Assembly (NCBI GenBank): GCA_016928995.1
Contig: JAFGJS010000144.1
Location: forward strand, 1-32,860
Length of the DNA stretch: 32,860 nucleotides
Direction of reading: 5' to 3'
From: Candidatus Sumerlaeota bacterium
Lineage (GTDB): Bacteria > Sumerlaeota > Sumerlaeia > JAFGJS01
Numbering within the stretch: position 1 is the stretch's first letter; each line of letters starts with the position of its first letter. Below are positions 1 to 7,849 of this stretch, piece after piece. Position numbers and translations under genes: made by a program. The notes beneath the pieces were generated by a model, which was not told where the DNA came from, did no database searches, and saw only the letters and a program-made list of their open reading frames with translations.

Positions 1-337
1 CGCAGGTTGTGCCTTCATCGCCCCGGAAAGTGACGACCGGCAGCAGCCCCTGGCCATCGATCACCGTGCTGGTCACCACATCCTGATCCAACGGATCCGT
101 GGAGCGCAGAATGATGTCCTTGCCGTTGAACTCGATGTTTTCATAATAAACGCCCGGCTCGACGATGATCTCGTCGCCGTCCGCCGCCGCGTCGATGGCC
201 GATTGGATCGTGGTGTAATCACCACTCGCGCCGACGACTAGCGTCGAGGCGAAAGCGCGGATTCCCGGTATCGCAATAAGAAGGGCTAAAGATGTTGTGA
301 GCAAAAATCTCATTGGCTGTGCTTTGCTGATTGCCAT
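1..337 (-). CDS. Secreted right-handed beta-helix protein, N-terminal part (runs off window)
   Basis: Open reading frame from an ATG at 337 (or, equally possible, the in-frame ATG at 313) leftwards past base 1, so only about 112 codons are present. The N-terminus is a clear Sec signal peptide: from the second Met it reads MRFLLTTSLALLIAIPG, followed by a likely cut after the nearby Ala-Phe-Ala-Ser. The mature part carries DYTTIQSAIDAAADGDEI and then VEPGVYYENI, the typical first turn of pectate-lyase/pectinesterase-like beta-helix proteins found in many exported proteins. The substrate cannot be told because the helix body and any anchor domain lie outside the window. No good Shine-Dalgarno sequence precedes either start, so the exact start is unsettled. 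The family-level call is firm; enzymatic activity is not implied. Confidence 0.8.
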   Translation of the reverse strand, partial: MAISKAQPMRFLLTTSLALLIAIPGIRAFASTLVVGASGDYTTIQSAIDAAADGDEIIVEPGVYYENIEFNGKDIILRSTDPLDQDVVTSTVIDGQGLLPVVTFRGDEGTTC

Positions 338-444
338 CCATTCGACAGAGTTTTGTTTCGCCCCGTTGGGGCTCATCATTTTTTTACGATCTTCCGGGAG
401 TTTACTTCGGTCGCTCCCGGCTACGATCCGGAGAACGCTCTATC

Positions 445-518
445 GTAGGGTGGGCCTTGGCCCACCATTTTGGCCGGATTCGAATCAAGACAAGCTGGTG
501 GGCCAAGGCCCACCCTAC
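445..518. repeat. 23-bp perfect inverted repeat with 28-nt spacer
   Basis: The arm at 445-467 begins GTAGGGTGGGCC and is an exact reverse complement of the arm at 496-518. Each arm also folds on itself through TGGGCC-TT-GGCCCA. The spacer (468-495) is not repeated. The size and shape match a miniature palindromic intergenic element of the REP/MITE kind. I recall similar GGTGGGCC-rich hairpins between genes in planctomycete-like genomes, but cannot check this. Confidence 0.75.
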
Positions 519-616
519 AACCGGCCCGTAGTTTGATGGATTGGATTTAGCATGAGGGGCTGTTCGCTGCAATAGGTTATAGACATTTTTCGAATGCTTT
601 GGCGCATTGGTCAGCG

Positions 617-640
617 GGCACAGCCGAGGGCGGCTGTGCC
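617..640. repeat. 10-bp stem hairpin, GGCACAGCCG type
   Basis: Perfect stem 617-626 with 631-640 and a four-base loop (AGGG). It sits 42 nt past the stop codon of the YbbR gene, so it could help end or stabilise that transcript, but there is no T run on the minus strand after it. It resembles a dispersed intergenic repeat. Confidence 0.55.
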
Positions 641-681
641 ACATTTTTATGCAAGCGCCATTGCTCTCGTGAGATGCTATA

Positions 682-1764
682 TTAGTTCTCCGCGCCGATG
701 GGTTCGATTTCGGCGGGCTCGATGGCTTCGGGTGTGACGGTCAGCGTGACGGTGACGGCTTCGGGTTTGGCTTCGCTGAGTTTGACTGCGGCGCGGATCG
801 GCTCCGGTGTTTCATCGGCCCAGATGGCTTCCACAGCCACCTGACCGGTGAAATCCATCGTTTCATCCAGCGGCGTGCGGGGCTTGAACTTGATGTATTC
901 GCGTTTGATTTGGTTGAGCAGTCGCACGGGACCGGTGGCCAGCGCCTGGCCTTCTTCGGGCAGCGCGCTGATTTTCACTTTTTGCGAGAGCGTGCTGATG
1001 CGGATTTGAACGTTCGCGATGCGCCGTTCGCCCATTTTTTCCGCGATGGGCGCGTTGTATGACACGGCGATGCTCGCCGCGGGATCAATGTCGCGTTTAT
1101 CCGGATCGAAAAGACTCAGTCCTGGAGGAATGCTGACGTTGACTTTCCCTTTGAGTTCGCTGCTTGCGTTTGTCACCGAGATTGAATCGGTTTTCAGCGC
1201 AATTTGCCCCGTGACTGGATCGGTCCATTGCTTAAGCGCGCTGGCGCTGCCCGTAAGCCAGATTTCCGCCGGATCAAGCGCGATGCCGCCGGCGATTTCA
1301 TAGTCGGGCGCGGGTTGGCCTTGAGCTTCCGGTTGAATCACCCCGCGCGCCAATCGCCAACGCGACAGCAGGCGCACCTCGCGTGGATTTTCGATCTCGC
1401 GGACGATCACCACGTCCGGAACGCCCTTGCGTTGGATCATGCTGGGATAGACGGGATAGACGGATTCGCGGAATTCATCGACGCCGGCTTTGCGCTTGAG
1501 TCCATCCAACTCGACGCGCAACGAGAAGTTCGCTTTGTCGATCCAGCGAGCGTATGTTTTGGGATAATGCACGGCCACTCGCGCTTCCAGCGTTTCAGCC
1601 GATATTTCGATTTCCGGCATGGCTTCTTCAAAGACGATCGGTATGCGCAGATAGGAGGTCTCCACGTCGCCTTGCTTGGCGATGTACCAGATAATGAAGG
1701 CGATCGCCAGCGAGGCGATGATCATCAACGCGGAATCCGTGGCGTAGCGTTCGGACGTTTTCAT
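682..1764 (-). CDS. cdaR: YbbR-like/CdaR regulator of diadenylate cyclase
   Basis: 360 residues with one N-terminal membrane anchor (about residues 12-28) and a long extracytoplasmic part with the loose beta-rich repeats of YbbR domains. In firmicutes the YbbR protein CdaR binds and modulates the membrane diadenylate cyclase CdaA; the same role is inferred here from the gene pair. The start codon overlaps the cdaA stop as TAATG (A of ATG at 1764 is the last base of TAA), which indicates translational coupling. The C-terminus is rich in Glu, Pro and Val. YbbR domains diverge quickly, so the family call rests on anchor topology, size and position more than on sharp motifs. Confidence 0.82.
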   Translation of the reverse strand: MKTSERYATDSALMIIASLAIAFIIWYIAKQGDVETSYLRIPIVFEEAMPEIEISAETLEARVAVHYPKTYARWIDKANFSLRVELDGLKRKAGVDEFRESVYPVYPSMIQRKGVPDVVIVREIENPREVRLLSRWRLARGVIQPEAQGQPAPDYEIAGGIALDPAEIWLTGSASALKQWTDPVTGQIALKTDSISVTNASSELKGKVNVSIPPGLSLFDPDKRDIDPAASIAVSYNAPIAEKMGERRIANVQIRISTLSQKVKISALPEEGQALATGPVRLLNQIKREYIKFKPRTPLDETMDFTGQVAVEAIWADETPEPIRAAVKLSEAKPEAVTVTLTVTPEAIEPAEIEPIGAEN

Positions 1765-2582
1765 TATTCCAGTTCCTCCGACGTCACCGCCTGGTTCAGC
1801 GTGTTGCGCAGTTCATCCGGTGAGAGTCCGCGTTCCAACTGGCCGCGCGTGGCGATGGAGATGATGCCGGTCTCCTCGCTCACTATGATCACGATCGCGT
1901 CGGTCTCCTCGCTCAGGCCGACGGCGGCGCGATGCCGCGTGCCGAGGTCGCGCCCGAGGGTTGTCGTTTCGCTGAGCGGCAAAATCGCTCCGGCGGCCAC
2001 GATCCGGTCGTTGCGGATCACTGCCGCGCCGTCGTGCAGCGGCGTGCGATTGGTGAAGATCGTGCGCAGCACGGCGTCGCTCACGGTGCAGTCGAGCAGC
2101 GTGCCGGTGTCGGCGTAAACTTTCAGCGAATCGCGGCGCTCCACGGCGATCAAAGCGCCGACCTTGCGTTTGGCCATCAGCGCGGCCGCGCTGACGATCT
2201 CGTCCACATATTCAATGTTGGACGAGAAAATCGCGCGAAACAGCCGCACTTGCCCCAGTTCGATCAACGCGGATTTGAAGTCTTGCTGGAAGATCACCAC
2301 GAAGACCAAGACGATGATGATCCAGAAGCGTTCGAAGATCAATGAAAGGGCGGAAAGGTTCATCAGGCTGGCAAGGAAATAGATCATGAACGAACCGAAG
2401 ATCATGGCGACGAGGCCGCGCAAGGCCATCGGCGAGCGTGTGCGGCGAAGCAGATTCATCAAGGTGTAAAACAACGCCGCGACCAGCGCGATGTCGACTA
2501 AATCCGCCAGATGAATGCCGCGCAACGTCACCCAAAAATCACGAATCACGCCATTCGCCTTTCTTGCGGCCCATCGCCGCAT
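1764..2582 (-). CDS. cdaA: Diadenylate cyclase CdaA (membrane type)
   Basis: Makes cyclic di-AMP from two ATP, a second messenger that controls potassium and osmolyte balance and cell-wall homeostasis. The 272-residue protein has the CdaA layout: three hydrophobic helices in residues 29-98, then a DAC (DisA_N) domain with both signature motifs, DGA at 184-186 (PLHDGAAVIR) and RHR at 216-218 (GTRHRAA). Length matches the family. The sequence around the catalytic motifs is intact, so it should be active. It lies between folP (33 nt upstream) and ybbR (1-nt overlap), a common arrangement in bacteria, and is probably co-transcribed with both. Start at ATG 2582 gives a short basic cytoplasmic tail before the first helix. 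Confidence 0.95.
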   Translation of the reverse strand: MRRWAARKANGVIRDFWVTLRGIHLADLVDIALVAALFYTLMNLLRRTRSPMALRGLVAMIFGSFMIYFLASLMNLSALSLIFERFWIIIVLVFVVIFQQDFKSALIELGQVRLFRAIFSSNIEYVDEIVSAAALMAKRKVGALIAVERRDSLKVYADTGTLLDCTVSDAVLRTIFTNRTPLHDGAAVIRNDRIVAAGAILPLSETTTLGRDLGTRHRAAVGLSEETDAIVIIVSEETGIISIATRGQLERGLSPDELRNTLNQAVTSEELE

Positions 2583-2615
2583 GATTGCCGATAACTTGCA
2601 CGCTTGCCACTATTC

Positions 2616-3479
2616 CTATTCTGTGCTGGAAATCAGCAGCGCCGCCATGTCCAACGCGCGCCGGGCGGCTGCCACGTCGTGCACCCGGAAAATCGACGCG
2701 CCGCGCAGCAACGCCGCAACGTTCGCCGCGAGGGTGGCTTCCAGCCGTTGATCGACTTCCAGCCCCAGCGCCATGCCGATGAACGATTTACGCGACGCTC
2801 CGATCAGCAGGGGATAGCCGGATTCCGCAAAGACATCCGCCCGCCGGATCAGCTCCAGATTGTGCTCCAGCGTTTTGCCGAAGCCGATGCCTGGATCGAT
2901 GGCGATGCGATCTTGCGCCACTCCCGCGTCCATCGCGACCTTAGCGCGCTGCAGCAGGAAATCCAGGATTTCGCCGACCACGTCGTCATAACGCGGTTCG
3001 CGCTGCATCGTGCCGGGTTCGCCCAGCATGTGCATGATCACGCAGCCTGCCCCGGTCTCCGCTAGCAGTTCAGGCATCTTCGGATCGCGAAGGCCGTTCA
3101 CATCATTGACGATGCACGCTCCGGCGCGCAAGGCTTCCCTCGCTACCTCCGCTTTGCGCGTGTCGATGGAAATCGGCGCATCGGGGCGCGCGGCGCGCAG
3201 CCGTTCGATCACCGGAATCGTGCGCCGCAGTTCCTCCTCCGTGGAGACTCCGGCCGCGCCGGGCCGCGTCGATTCGCCGCCAATGTCAATGATATCCGCC
3301 CCTTCTTCCAGCAAGCGCAACGCTGCGTCAACGGCTTCCTGCGCGCCGTTCAAACGGCCGCCGTCGCTGAATGAATCGGGCGTGACGTTTAGAATGCCCA
3401 TCACCACCGGACGCATTTCCGGTCTGCGCCGTTCCTTGCCGGGACATTCAAACTGATGCGTTCCGCATTGCCAGATCAT
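2616..3479 (-). CDS. folP: Dihydropteroate synthase
   Basis: Condenses 6-hydroxymethyl-dihydropterin pyrophosphate with p-aminobenzoate in folate synthesis; the target of sulfonamides. 287 residues, usual length. All family signatures are present: MGILNVTPDSFSDGG (27-41), GGESTRPGA (67-75), SIDTRK (104-109), NDVNG (125-129), DPGIGFGKT (195-203), GASRKSF (227-233) and RVHDV (265-269). The N-terminal WQCGTHQF segment also fits the family, supporting ATG 3479 as the start. It lies 18 nt after the STAS gene and 33 nt before cdaA, so it looks like the second gene of a four-gene operon. Confidence 0.96.
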   Translation of the reverse strand: MIWQCGTHQFECPGKERRRPEMRPVVMGILNVTPDSFSDGGRLNGAQEAVDAALRLLEEGADIIDIGGESTRPGAAGVSTEEELRRTIPVIERLRAARPDAPISIDTRKAEVAREALRAGACIVNDVNGLRDPKMPELLAETGAGCVIMHMLGEPGTMQREPRYDDVVGEILDFLLQRAKVAMDAGVAQDRIAIDPGIGFGKTLEHNLELIRRADVFAESGYPLLIGASRKSFIGMALGLEVDQRLEATLAANVAALLRGASIFRVHDVAAARRALDMAALLISSTE

Positions 3480-3497
3480 CGCGCCGTCGCGGCATCC

Positions 3498-4028
3498 TCA
3501 GGGTATTGATTCGTATTTCGATCGCGCCGCATCGATGGAAATTGCAATCGGAATGAATTGCGTGATGCGCGCGGATTCCAGCGCGTCACGGATCACGTCA
3601 TTCACCTGCGCCAGCACGAGTTTTCCATAATGCTTGGCAAGCAGGTTTTGCAGCTGCAGCATCGTGCCGATCAGCATGCTGACGATGCCGGTCAATCTGG
3701 AGCAATCGATGATCAGGAGCTGCGGACGCAAGGCGCCGAGTTGCTGCAATTCGGCTTGCAAACTGTGGGAGGTTTGGACGTCCAGCCCCCCATTCGGCAG
3801 AATGATCAGCGTATCGAACTCCCACTTTGCCTGCAGCGTGATGAATTCGCAACGCTCCAGCATTTCCTTACGCAGCGCCATTAAAACGTCCAGCGCGGCC
3901 TTGTCCTTCGCGCTCGATTCTTTCAGCCGCACGATCGCCCAGCTCAGATTTTCCAGGTGATCCCACGGCGTCTGCGGCCGGTCATTGGGCCGCCGGTTGA
4001 AATCGAAATTCAAGGACTCCTGTTTCAT
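3498..4028 (-). CDS. STAS-domain protein with helical N-terminal extension
   Basis: 176 residues. The C-terminal half (about 70-168) follows the STAS fold seen in anti-sigma factor antagonists: a strand with FDTLIILPNGGLD, then LLIIDCSRLTGI, a helix, and KLVLAQVNDVIRDAL. At the place where antagonists carry the phosphorylated Ser of the DSSG-type motif, this protein has IVSML, so Ser117 is the only candidate and the following Gly is lost. The first 65 residues are charged and probably helical. Start ATG 4028 is preceded by GGAG at 8-nt spacing. It is the first gene of the folP-cdaA-ybbR run and divergent from the hybrid kinase at 4337, with which a partner-switch relation is possible but unproven. 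Confidence 0.7.
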   Translation of the reverse strand: MKQESLNFDFNRRPNDRPQTPWDHLENLSWAIVRLKESSAKDKAALDVLMALRKEMLERCEFITLQAKWEFDTLIILPNGGLDVQTSHSLQAELQQLGALRPQLLIIDCSRLTGIVSMLIGTMLQLQNLLAKHYGKLVLAQVNDVIRDALESARITQFIPIAISIDAARSKYESIP

Positions 4029-4336
4029 CTCAGTCGCTCCGGCGGTTCAATGGCGTCAGCCCAACCGCTCGATTGATTCATCAGATGCCGGTTTTATCCG
4101 GGAAAAAAAATAATCGTCATTCTCGCGTGCAGCCTGCTCGTTCCCGTGCCGGATCTTTGCCGTCTTTTTTTCAGACGTTTGCGATTTCCGTTTAACGTAT
4201 CTGGTTAAACCTAACTATTCCAGCAAAAAATCCCATCCCGGATGAAAATTAAAAGATATATCGATTGAAAACACGTTGACCTATCGGCCCGATTGAGACT
4301 AAAAGTTATTTAACGACGAACAAGTGTCTGGGCAAA
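4029..4336. other. Divergent intergenic region between STAS gene and hybrid kinase
   Basis: 308 nt with no gene. It must carry promoters for both directions. A TTGACC box at 4276-4281 lies 55 nt upstream of the kinase start, but I see no good -10 partner at the right spacing. An inverted repeat at 4190-4210 is listed separately. A short CGTCT/AGACG stem with a T-rich loop lies at 4161-4177. Confidence 0.5.
4190..4210. promoter_or_regulatory. Candidate operator: GTTTAAC-N7-GTTAAAC
   Basis: Perfect 7-bp inverted repeat (4190-4196 and 4204-4210) with a 7-nt spacer, 126 nt before the kinase start and 162 nt before the STAS start. Half-site centres 14 nt apart are compatible with a dimeric regulator, but no known family is recognised and chance is possible in this AT-rich stretch. 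Confidence 0.3.
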
Positions 4337-6976
4337 ATGAACATTGACGATTCACATGATAGCGCCAATGCCTCCATGCTGCTGATCGTCGACGGCAAAC
4401 CTGAAGAATCGGGACTGGCCAGTCAGATCATCAGCAAAGGCAATGCCTGCAAAGCCTACTCCGATGTCGCGCAGGGCATTGAGTGGGCGCAGCTGGAAAA
4501 ACCGGATGTCATCATCATTGACGAAAGATGCGCGCGAATGTCCGCATTGGAAGCCGGACGTCTGCTGAAAGCCAAGGTTCCGTATATTCCGCTGGTGCTT
4601 TACACGGAAGATCCCGAGTCGGATGCGACGCGCGAGTGTCTGGAGATGGGCGGCTATGAGATCGTCATCCTCAAACAGCATTCGATTTCTCTGGCGCTGG
4701 GGCAGATTGCCGCCCTGCTGCGCACTTCCAGCCAGATCAAGCAGTTGATGGAAAACAACCGTCGCCTGAACCGTTTATCCGTGCAGGATCCGCTGACGGG
4801 CTTGTTCAATCACCGGCACCTGCTGGATTGGCTGGATATTGAATTCAAGCGTTCGGACCGCAACGCGGAGCCGCTTTCCTGCATTATGATCGACATCGAT
4901 CATTTTAAAATGATCAACGATTCCTACGGCCACAAGTATGGCGATTTTGTGCTGAAGACATTTTCGCAGATCATTCAGTTCAACATCCGCAAGGTGGACA
5001 TTGTCGGGCGTTATGGCGGCGAGGAGTTTCTGGCGATTCTTCCCGCCACGGACCTGCACGGAGCGATCAATCTGGCGGAAAAGCTGCGCCGCATCATCGA
5101 GAATCATTCCTTTCGCGAGGGCATGTTCGAGACAAACCTGACAGCGAGTTTCGGCGTGGCTTCAACGAGCGACGAGCGGGTGGCCAGCGCCGATCAACTG
5201 CTGGCGATGAGCGACAAGGCGCTCTACATCAGCAAGGAATCCGGCCGCAACCGCGTCAGTTCCGTGACCGACGTCGATTCCGTTCCGGTCAGCGAGAACC
5301 GGAAAAAGACGATGATGATCGATCCGAAACGGAGAATCATCCATTGTCTGACGCAGTATCTGGACCGCTCGCAATCGATCGACTCAACTTTGCGAGCCGA
5401 TGGATTTCAGGTTTTGCAATCGTCGTCGGCGGAAACCTACATTGAGAACATCCGGCAAATCACATCGGATATTCTGCTGATCGACGCCAATCGTCAGGAA
5501 GAAGATTGGGCTATGCTGGAGAAAGTCATCCCGCAGTATTTGAAGCAGAACAACGCCACGCTGATACTGATGCATGAAGATCATGAGGCGCCCAAGCCTC
5601 TCGGTATTCTGCAGCGCACGCCGCGCTCGTTAGTCCACATCGTCCCGCTCAGCCGGACGGCGAAAGAGATCAAGACGCTGGTGAAGTTCAAGAATCTTGA
5701 GGCTGATCTGCGCGAAAGCAACATGCGGCTGAAGGCGATGCAGCGGAAGTTGATTCGAAGCGAACGGATGAAGTCGCTCGGAGAAATGTCCAATGGCGTG
5801 GCGCACGAGCTGAACAACGTGCTGAGCATCATTCTCGGGCGCGCGCAAGTGCTGAGCAAGGGCACGTCCGACGCGAAATTGCGCGAAGGGCTGGATCTCA
5901 TCGCGCAATCCGCGCTTGACGGCTCCAAAACCTTGCGCCGGATTTCCGAGTATTTCCGCATTGAAAGCCCCGGGCAGTTGGAAACGTTGCATCTCAGCCA
6001 GATTCTATCTTCCTGCCTTGAATTCTCGAAGGTGCGCTGGCGTGACGAGGCGCATCTCAAAGGCATCAATTACGACATTGTCTTCGAGGTTCCGACTGAA
6101 ATGGAGGCATGGGGAAGCGAGCCGGAGCTTTGCGAGGTTTTTACGAACATCATCTTCAATGCGCTGGACGCCATGCAGGACGGCGGCGTGCTGAGCATCA
6201 TCGCCCGGACGATCGGCGAAGAGCATCGCGTCACGATTCGCGACACGGGCAGCGGCATGTCCGAGGAAGTCAAGAGCCGCATTTATGATCCTTTCTTCAC
6301 CACGAAAGACGAGAAGGGGAGCGGCCTGGGAATGAATGTCGTGCAGAACATCGTCTCGCGCCATCGCGGCCGCATCGAAGTCGAAAGTGAGGAAGGGCTT
6401 GGCTCCGAATTTCACATTTACCTGCCGAAATATACTGGCCAGGTTATGGAACTCCCCAGCATCATCAGCGCTGCTCCGCCTGAGCCGGTTGAGCGAAGGA
6501 GATTCGAACCCCCGAAACGGACGACCGCTGAACCGGCGGCCGCTGAAATGGCGGTTGTTGAACCGGCGACTGCGGCGAAGCCTGACAAGGGCGAATCGTT
6601 GCACGTCCTGATCGTCGATGACGAAGAGGCGATCTTGCAGGTCTTTTATGACATCCTGGCCGATTCGAATTATGACGTCGATACGGCCAACAGCGGCGCC
6701 GATGCGCTGAAACTGCTGGATGAAAACACCTATCAGGTGATCATCACCGACCTGGGCATGCCTGAAGTTTCAGGTTGGGACGTGGCGCGGCACGCCAAGG
6801 AGACGCATCCGCGATGCAAGGTGGTGCTTGCCTCGGGTTGGGGCGACAACTACAAGAAATCCTCGTTGCAAAACAAAGGGATCGACCATATTCTGCCCAA
6901 GCCTGTCGGCATTCAGGCGCTGCTGTCCATGATGGATACGATCGAGAAGCAACTTGCCGATGATCAGGGCGAATAG
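4337..6976 (+). CDS. Hybrid signalling protein: REC, GGDEF, REC-like, histidine kinase, REC
   Basis: 879 residues with no membrane segment, so a cytoplasmic sensor. Domain order: an N-terminal receiver (about 14-128) with Asp62 as likely acceptor, Thr90 and Lys113; a diguanylate cyclase domain (about 148-310) with active-site GGEEF at 227-231, metal-binding Asp186 and Asp188, and an intact inhibitory I-site RKVD at 218-221; a degenerate receiver-like domain (about 332-450); a coiled linker; HisKA with the phospho-His490 in GVAHELNN; HATPase_c with N-box Asn604/Asn608, DTGSG at 636-640 and GSGLGM at 661-666; a Pro/Ala-rich linker (710-750); and a canonical receiver with Asp761/762, Asp805, Ser833 and Lys855. 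Both c-di-GMP synthesis and His-Asp phosphotransfer therefore look active in one chain, an unusual pairing. No strong Shine-Dalgarno sequence precedes the ATG. Confidence 0.9.
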   Translation: MNIDDSHDSANASMLLIVDGKPEESGLASQIISKGNACKAYSDVAQGIEWAQLEKPDVIIIDERCARMSALEAGRLLKAKVPYIPLVLYTEDPESDATRECLEMGGYEIVILKQHSISLALGQIAALLRTSSQIKQLMENNRRLNRLSVQDPLTGLFNHRHLLDWLDIEFKRSDRNAEPLSCIMIDIDHFKMINDSYGHKYGDFVLKTFSQIIQFNIRKVDIVGRYGGEEFLAILPATDLHGAINLAEKLRRIIENHSFREGMFETNLTASFGVASTSDERVASADQLLAMSDKALYISKESGRNRVSSVTDVDSVPVSENRKKTMMIDPKRRIIHCLTQYLDRSQSIDSTLRADGFQVLQSSSAETYIENIRQITSDILLIDANRQEEDWAMLEKVIPQYLKQNNATLILMHEDHEAPKPLGILQRTPRSLVHIVPLSRTAKEIKTLVKFKNLEADLRESNMRLKAMQRKLIRSERMKSLGEMSNGVAHELNNVLSIILGRAQVLSKGTSDAKLREGLDLIAQSALDGSKTLRRISEYFRIESPGQLETLHLSQILSSCLEFSKVRWRDEAHLKGINYDIVFEVPTEMEAWGSEPELCEVFTNIIFNALDAMQDGGVLSIIARTIGEEHRVTIRDTGSGMSEEVKSRIYDPFFTTKDEKGSGLGMNVVQNIVSRHRGRIEVESEEGLGSEFHIYLPKYTGQVMELPSIISAAPPEPVERRRFEPPKRTTAEPAAAEMAVVEPATAAKPDKGESLHVLIVDDEEAILQVFYDILADSNYDVDTANSGADALKLLDENTYQVIITDLGMPEVSGWDVARHAKETHPRCKVVLASGWGDNYKKSSLQNKGIDHILPKPVGIQALLSMMDTIEKQLADDQGE

Positions 6977-7127
6977 CAGCCGGAGCAGGGATGAGGATGG
7001 CGCCGTCACGGCTGATGCATCCCGCGCTGAAGGAAATCCGGTCATCTTTCAATCGCGAACAACCGATATAGTGATCAGAACAGGCATGCTCCGCTTACGA
7101 ATGGATGCGAGGTTTTACGCTGGAATC

Positions 7128-7712
7128 ATGATACGGCGAACTGCGGCATTTTTGATGCTTATGGCCATGTTGACGCCGGCGATAGGCGAGCCGGATGCGG
7201 CGACGAGCGTCACGCTGGAAACGATCTCCACGCAGGCGCCGTCGGAAACGTTGATTCTTGACCTGGGGACGACGGAGCCGTTTGCCATCGATACTATCAG
7301 CGCGATCCTGCATGATCCTCCGCTGATTACGCCAACATCGCCTGTTTTAACGGTCACGTCCGGCACGGCCACGTCGGACTCGCTCAGCATGCCGGGCGAC
7401 GGCGAAACCAGCGGATCGCATCAGCGTTTTATCTCGCTGTTGCCTCCGCCATTTCCGCCGCCGATGAATGATGATCTACTCACCTCCTTCAGCGCGATCA
7501 TCGACGGCAAGGTGCTAATCAACCAGGCCACTGAAGAGGAACTGCAAAAGGTTTTGTTCATCGACGCGGAACGCGCCCGGGCCATCGTGCAGTATCGAGC
7601 GGTGATCGGCGAATTCCGCAAAGCCGAGGATCTGGAGAAAGTCTTCGGCATCGACGAACAGCTCAGCAGTGTGCTCGTGCCGAAGATACTTTTTGAACCT
7701 CCGCCGCGATAA
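7128..7712 (+). CDS. Secreted ComEA-like helix-hairpin-helix protein
   Basis: From ATG 7128 the protein is 194 residues: signal peptide (MIRRTAAFLMLMAMLTPAIG), a Thr/Ser/Pro-rich middle that includes a run of prolines, and at about 130-188 a helix-hairpin-helix domain with INQATEEELQ, AIVQYR and GEFRKAEDLEKVFGID. This closely follows the ComEA DNA-uptake domain, in which conserved glycines of the first hairpin (normally G-I-G) are here FID. ComEA binds double-stranded DNA in the periplasm during natural transformation. In-frame starts exist at 7086 and 7101 and the frame is open back to 6954, but only 7128 or 7101 gives a neat signal peptide and the upstream codons look non-coding. It lies between the hybrid kinase and the DnaE-like gene. 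Confidence 0.72.
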   Translation: MIRRTAAFLMLMAMLTPAIGEPDAATSVTLETISTQAPSETLILDLGTTEPFAIDTISAILHDPPLITPTSPVLTVTSGTATSDSLSMPGDGETSGSHQRFISLLPPPFPPPMNDDLLTSFSAIIDGKVLINQATEEELQKVLFIDAERARAIVQYRAVIGEFRKAEDLEKVFGIDEQLSSVLVPKILFEPPPR

Positions 7713-7849
7713 TAGCATCATCCTCATTCATATTCTTTATGCCCCGCCGCTCAGAATTCGATTGATTCACAACGCGCGATAGCCTAATCTGCGCCATGTG
7801 CCGGCTTGCCAGGTGAGCCGCGCTCACTCTCTCCGAACGGCGTCTTATT

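Larger units (their letters stand above)
338..681. other. Intergenic island of hairpin repeats, no gene
   Basis: This 344-nt stretch has no convincing coding frame. It holds at least five inverted repeats: GCCCC-GTT-GGGGC at 360-372, CCGGGAG/CTCCCGG at 394-400 and 414-420, CTACGAT/ATCGTAG at 421-427 and 442-448, a 23-bp perfect pair at 445-467 and 496-518, and GGCACAGCCG/CGGCTGTGCC at 617-640. They lie downstream of the ybbR operon and upstream of the beta-helix gene. They look like mobile-type intergenic repeats rather than one regulatory site; the last could also serve as a weak terminator for the operon, though it lacks a T run. Confidence 0.7.

Noticed and set aside
1204-2118. Plus-strand ORF of 304 codons across ybbR and cdaA
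   Set aside because: Antisense shadow of two genes with conserved motifs; no domain or ribosome site.
5581-6604. Minus-strand ORFs within the hybrid kinase
   Set aside because: They mirror the kinase domain codons and lack any family signature.
6954-7127. Longer N-terminus for the ComEA-like protein
   Set aside because: The extra residues look non-coding, overlap the kinase end, and hide a clean signal peptide.
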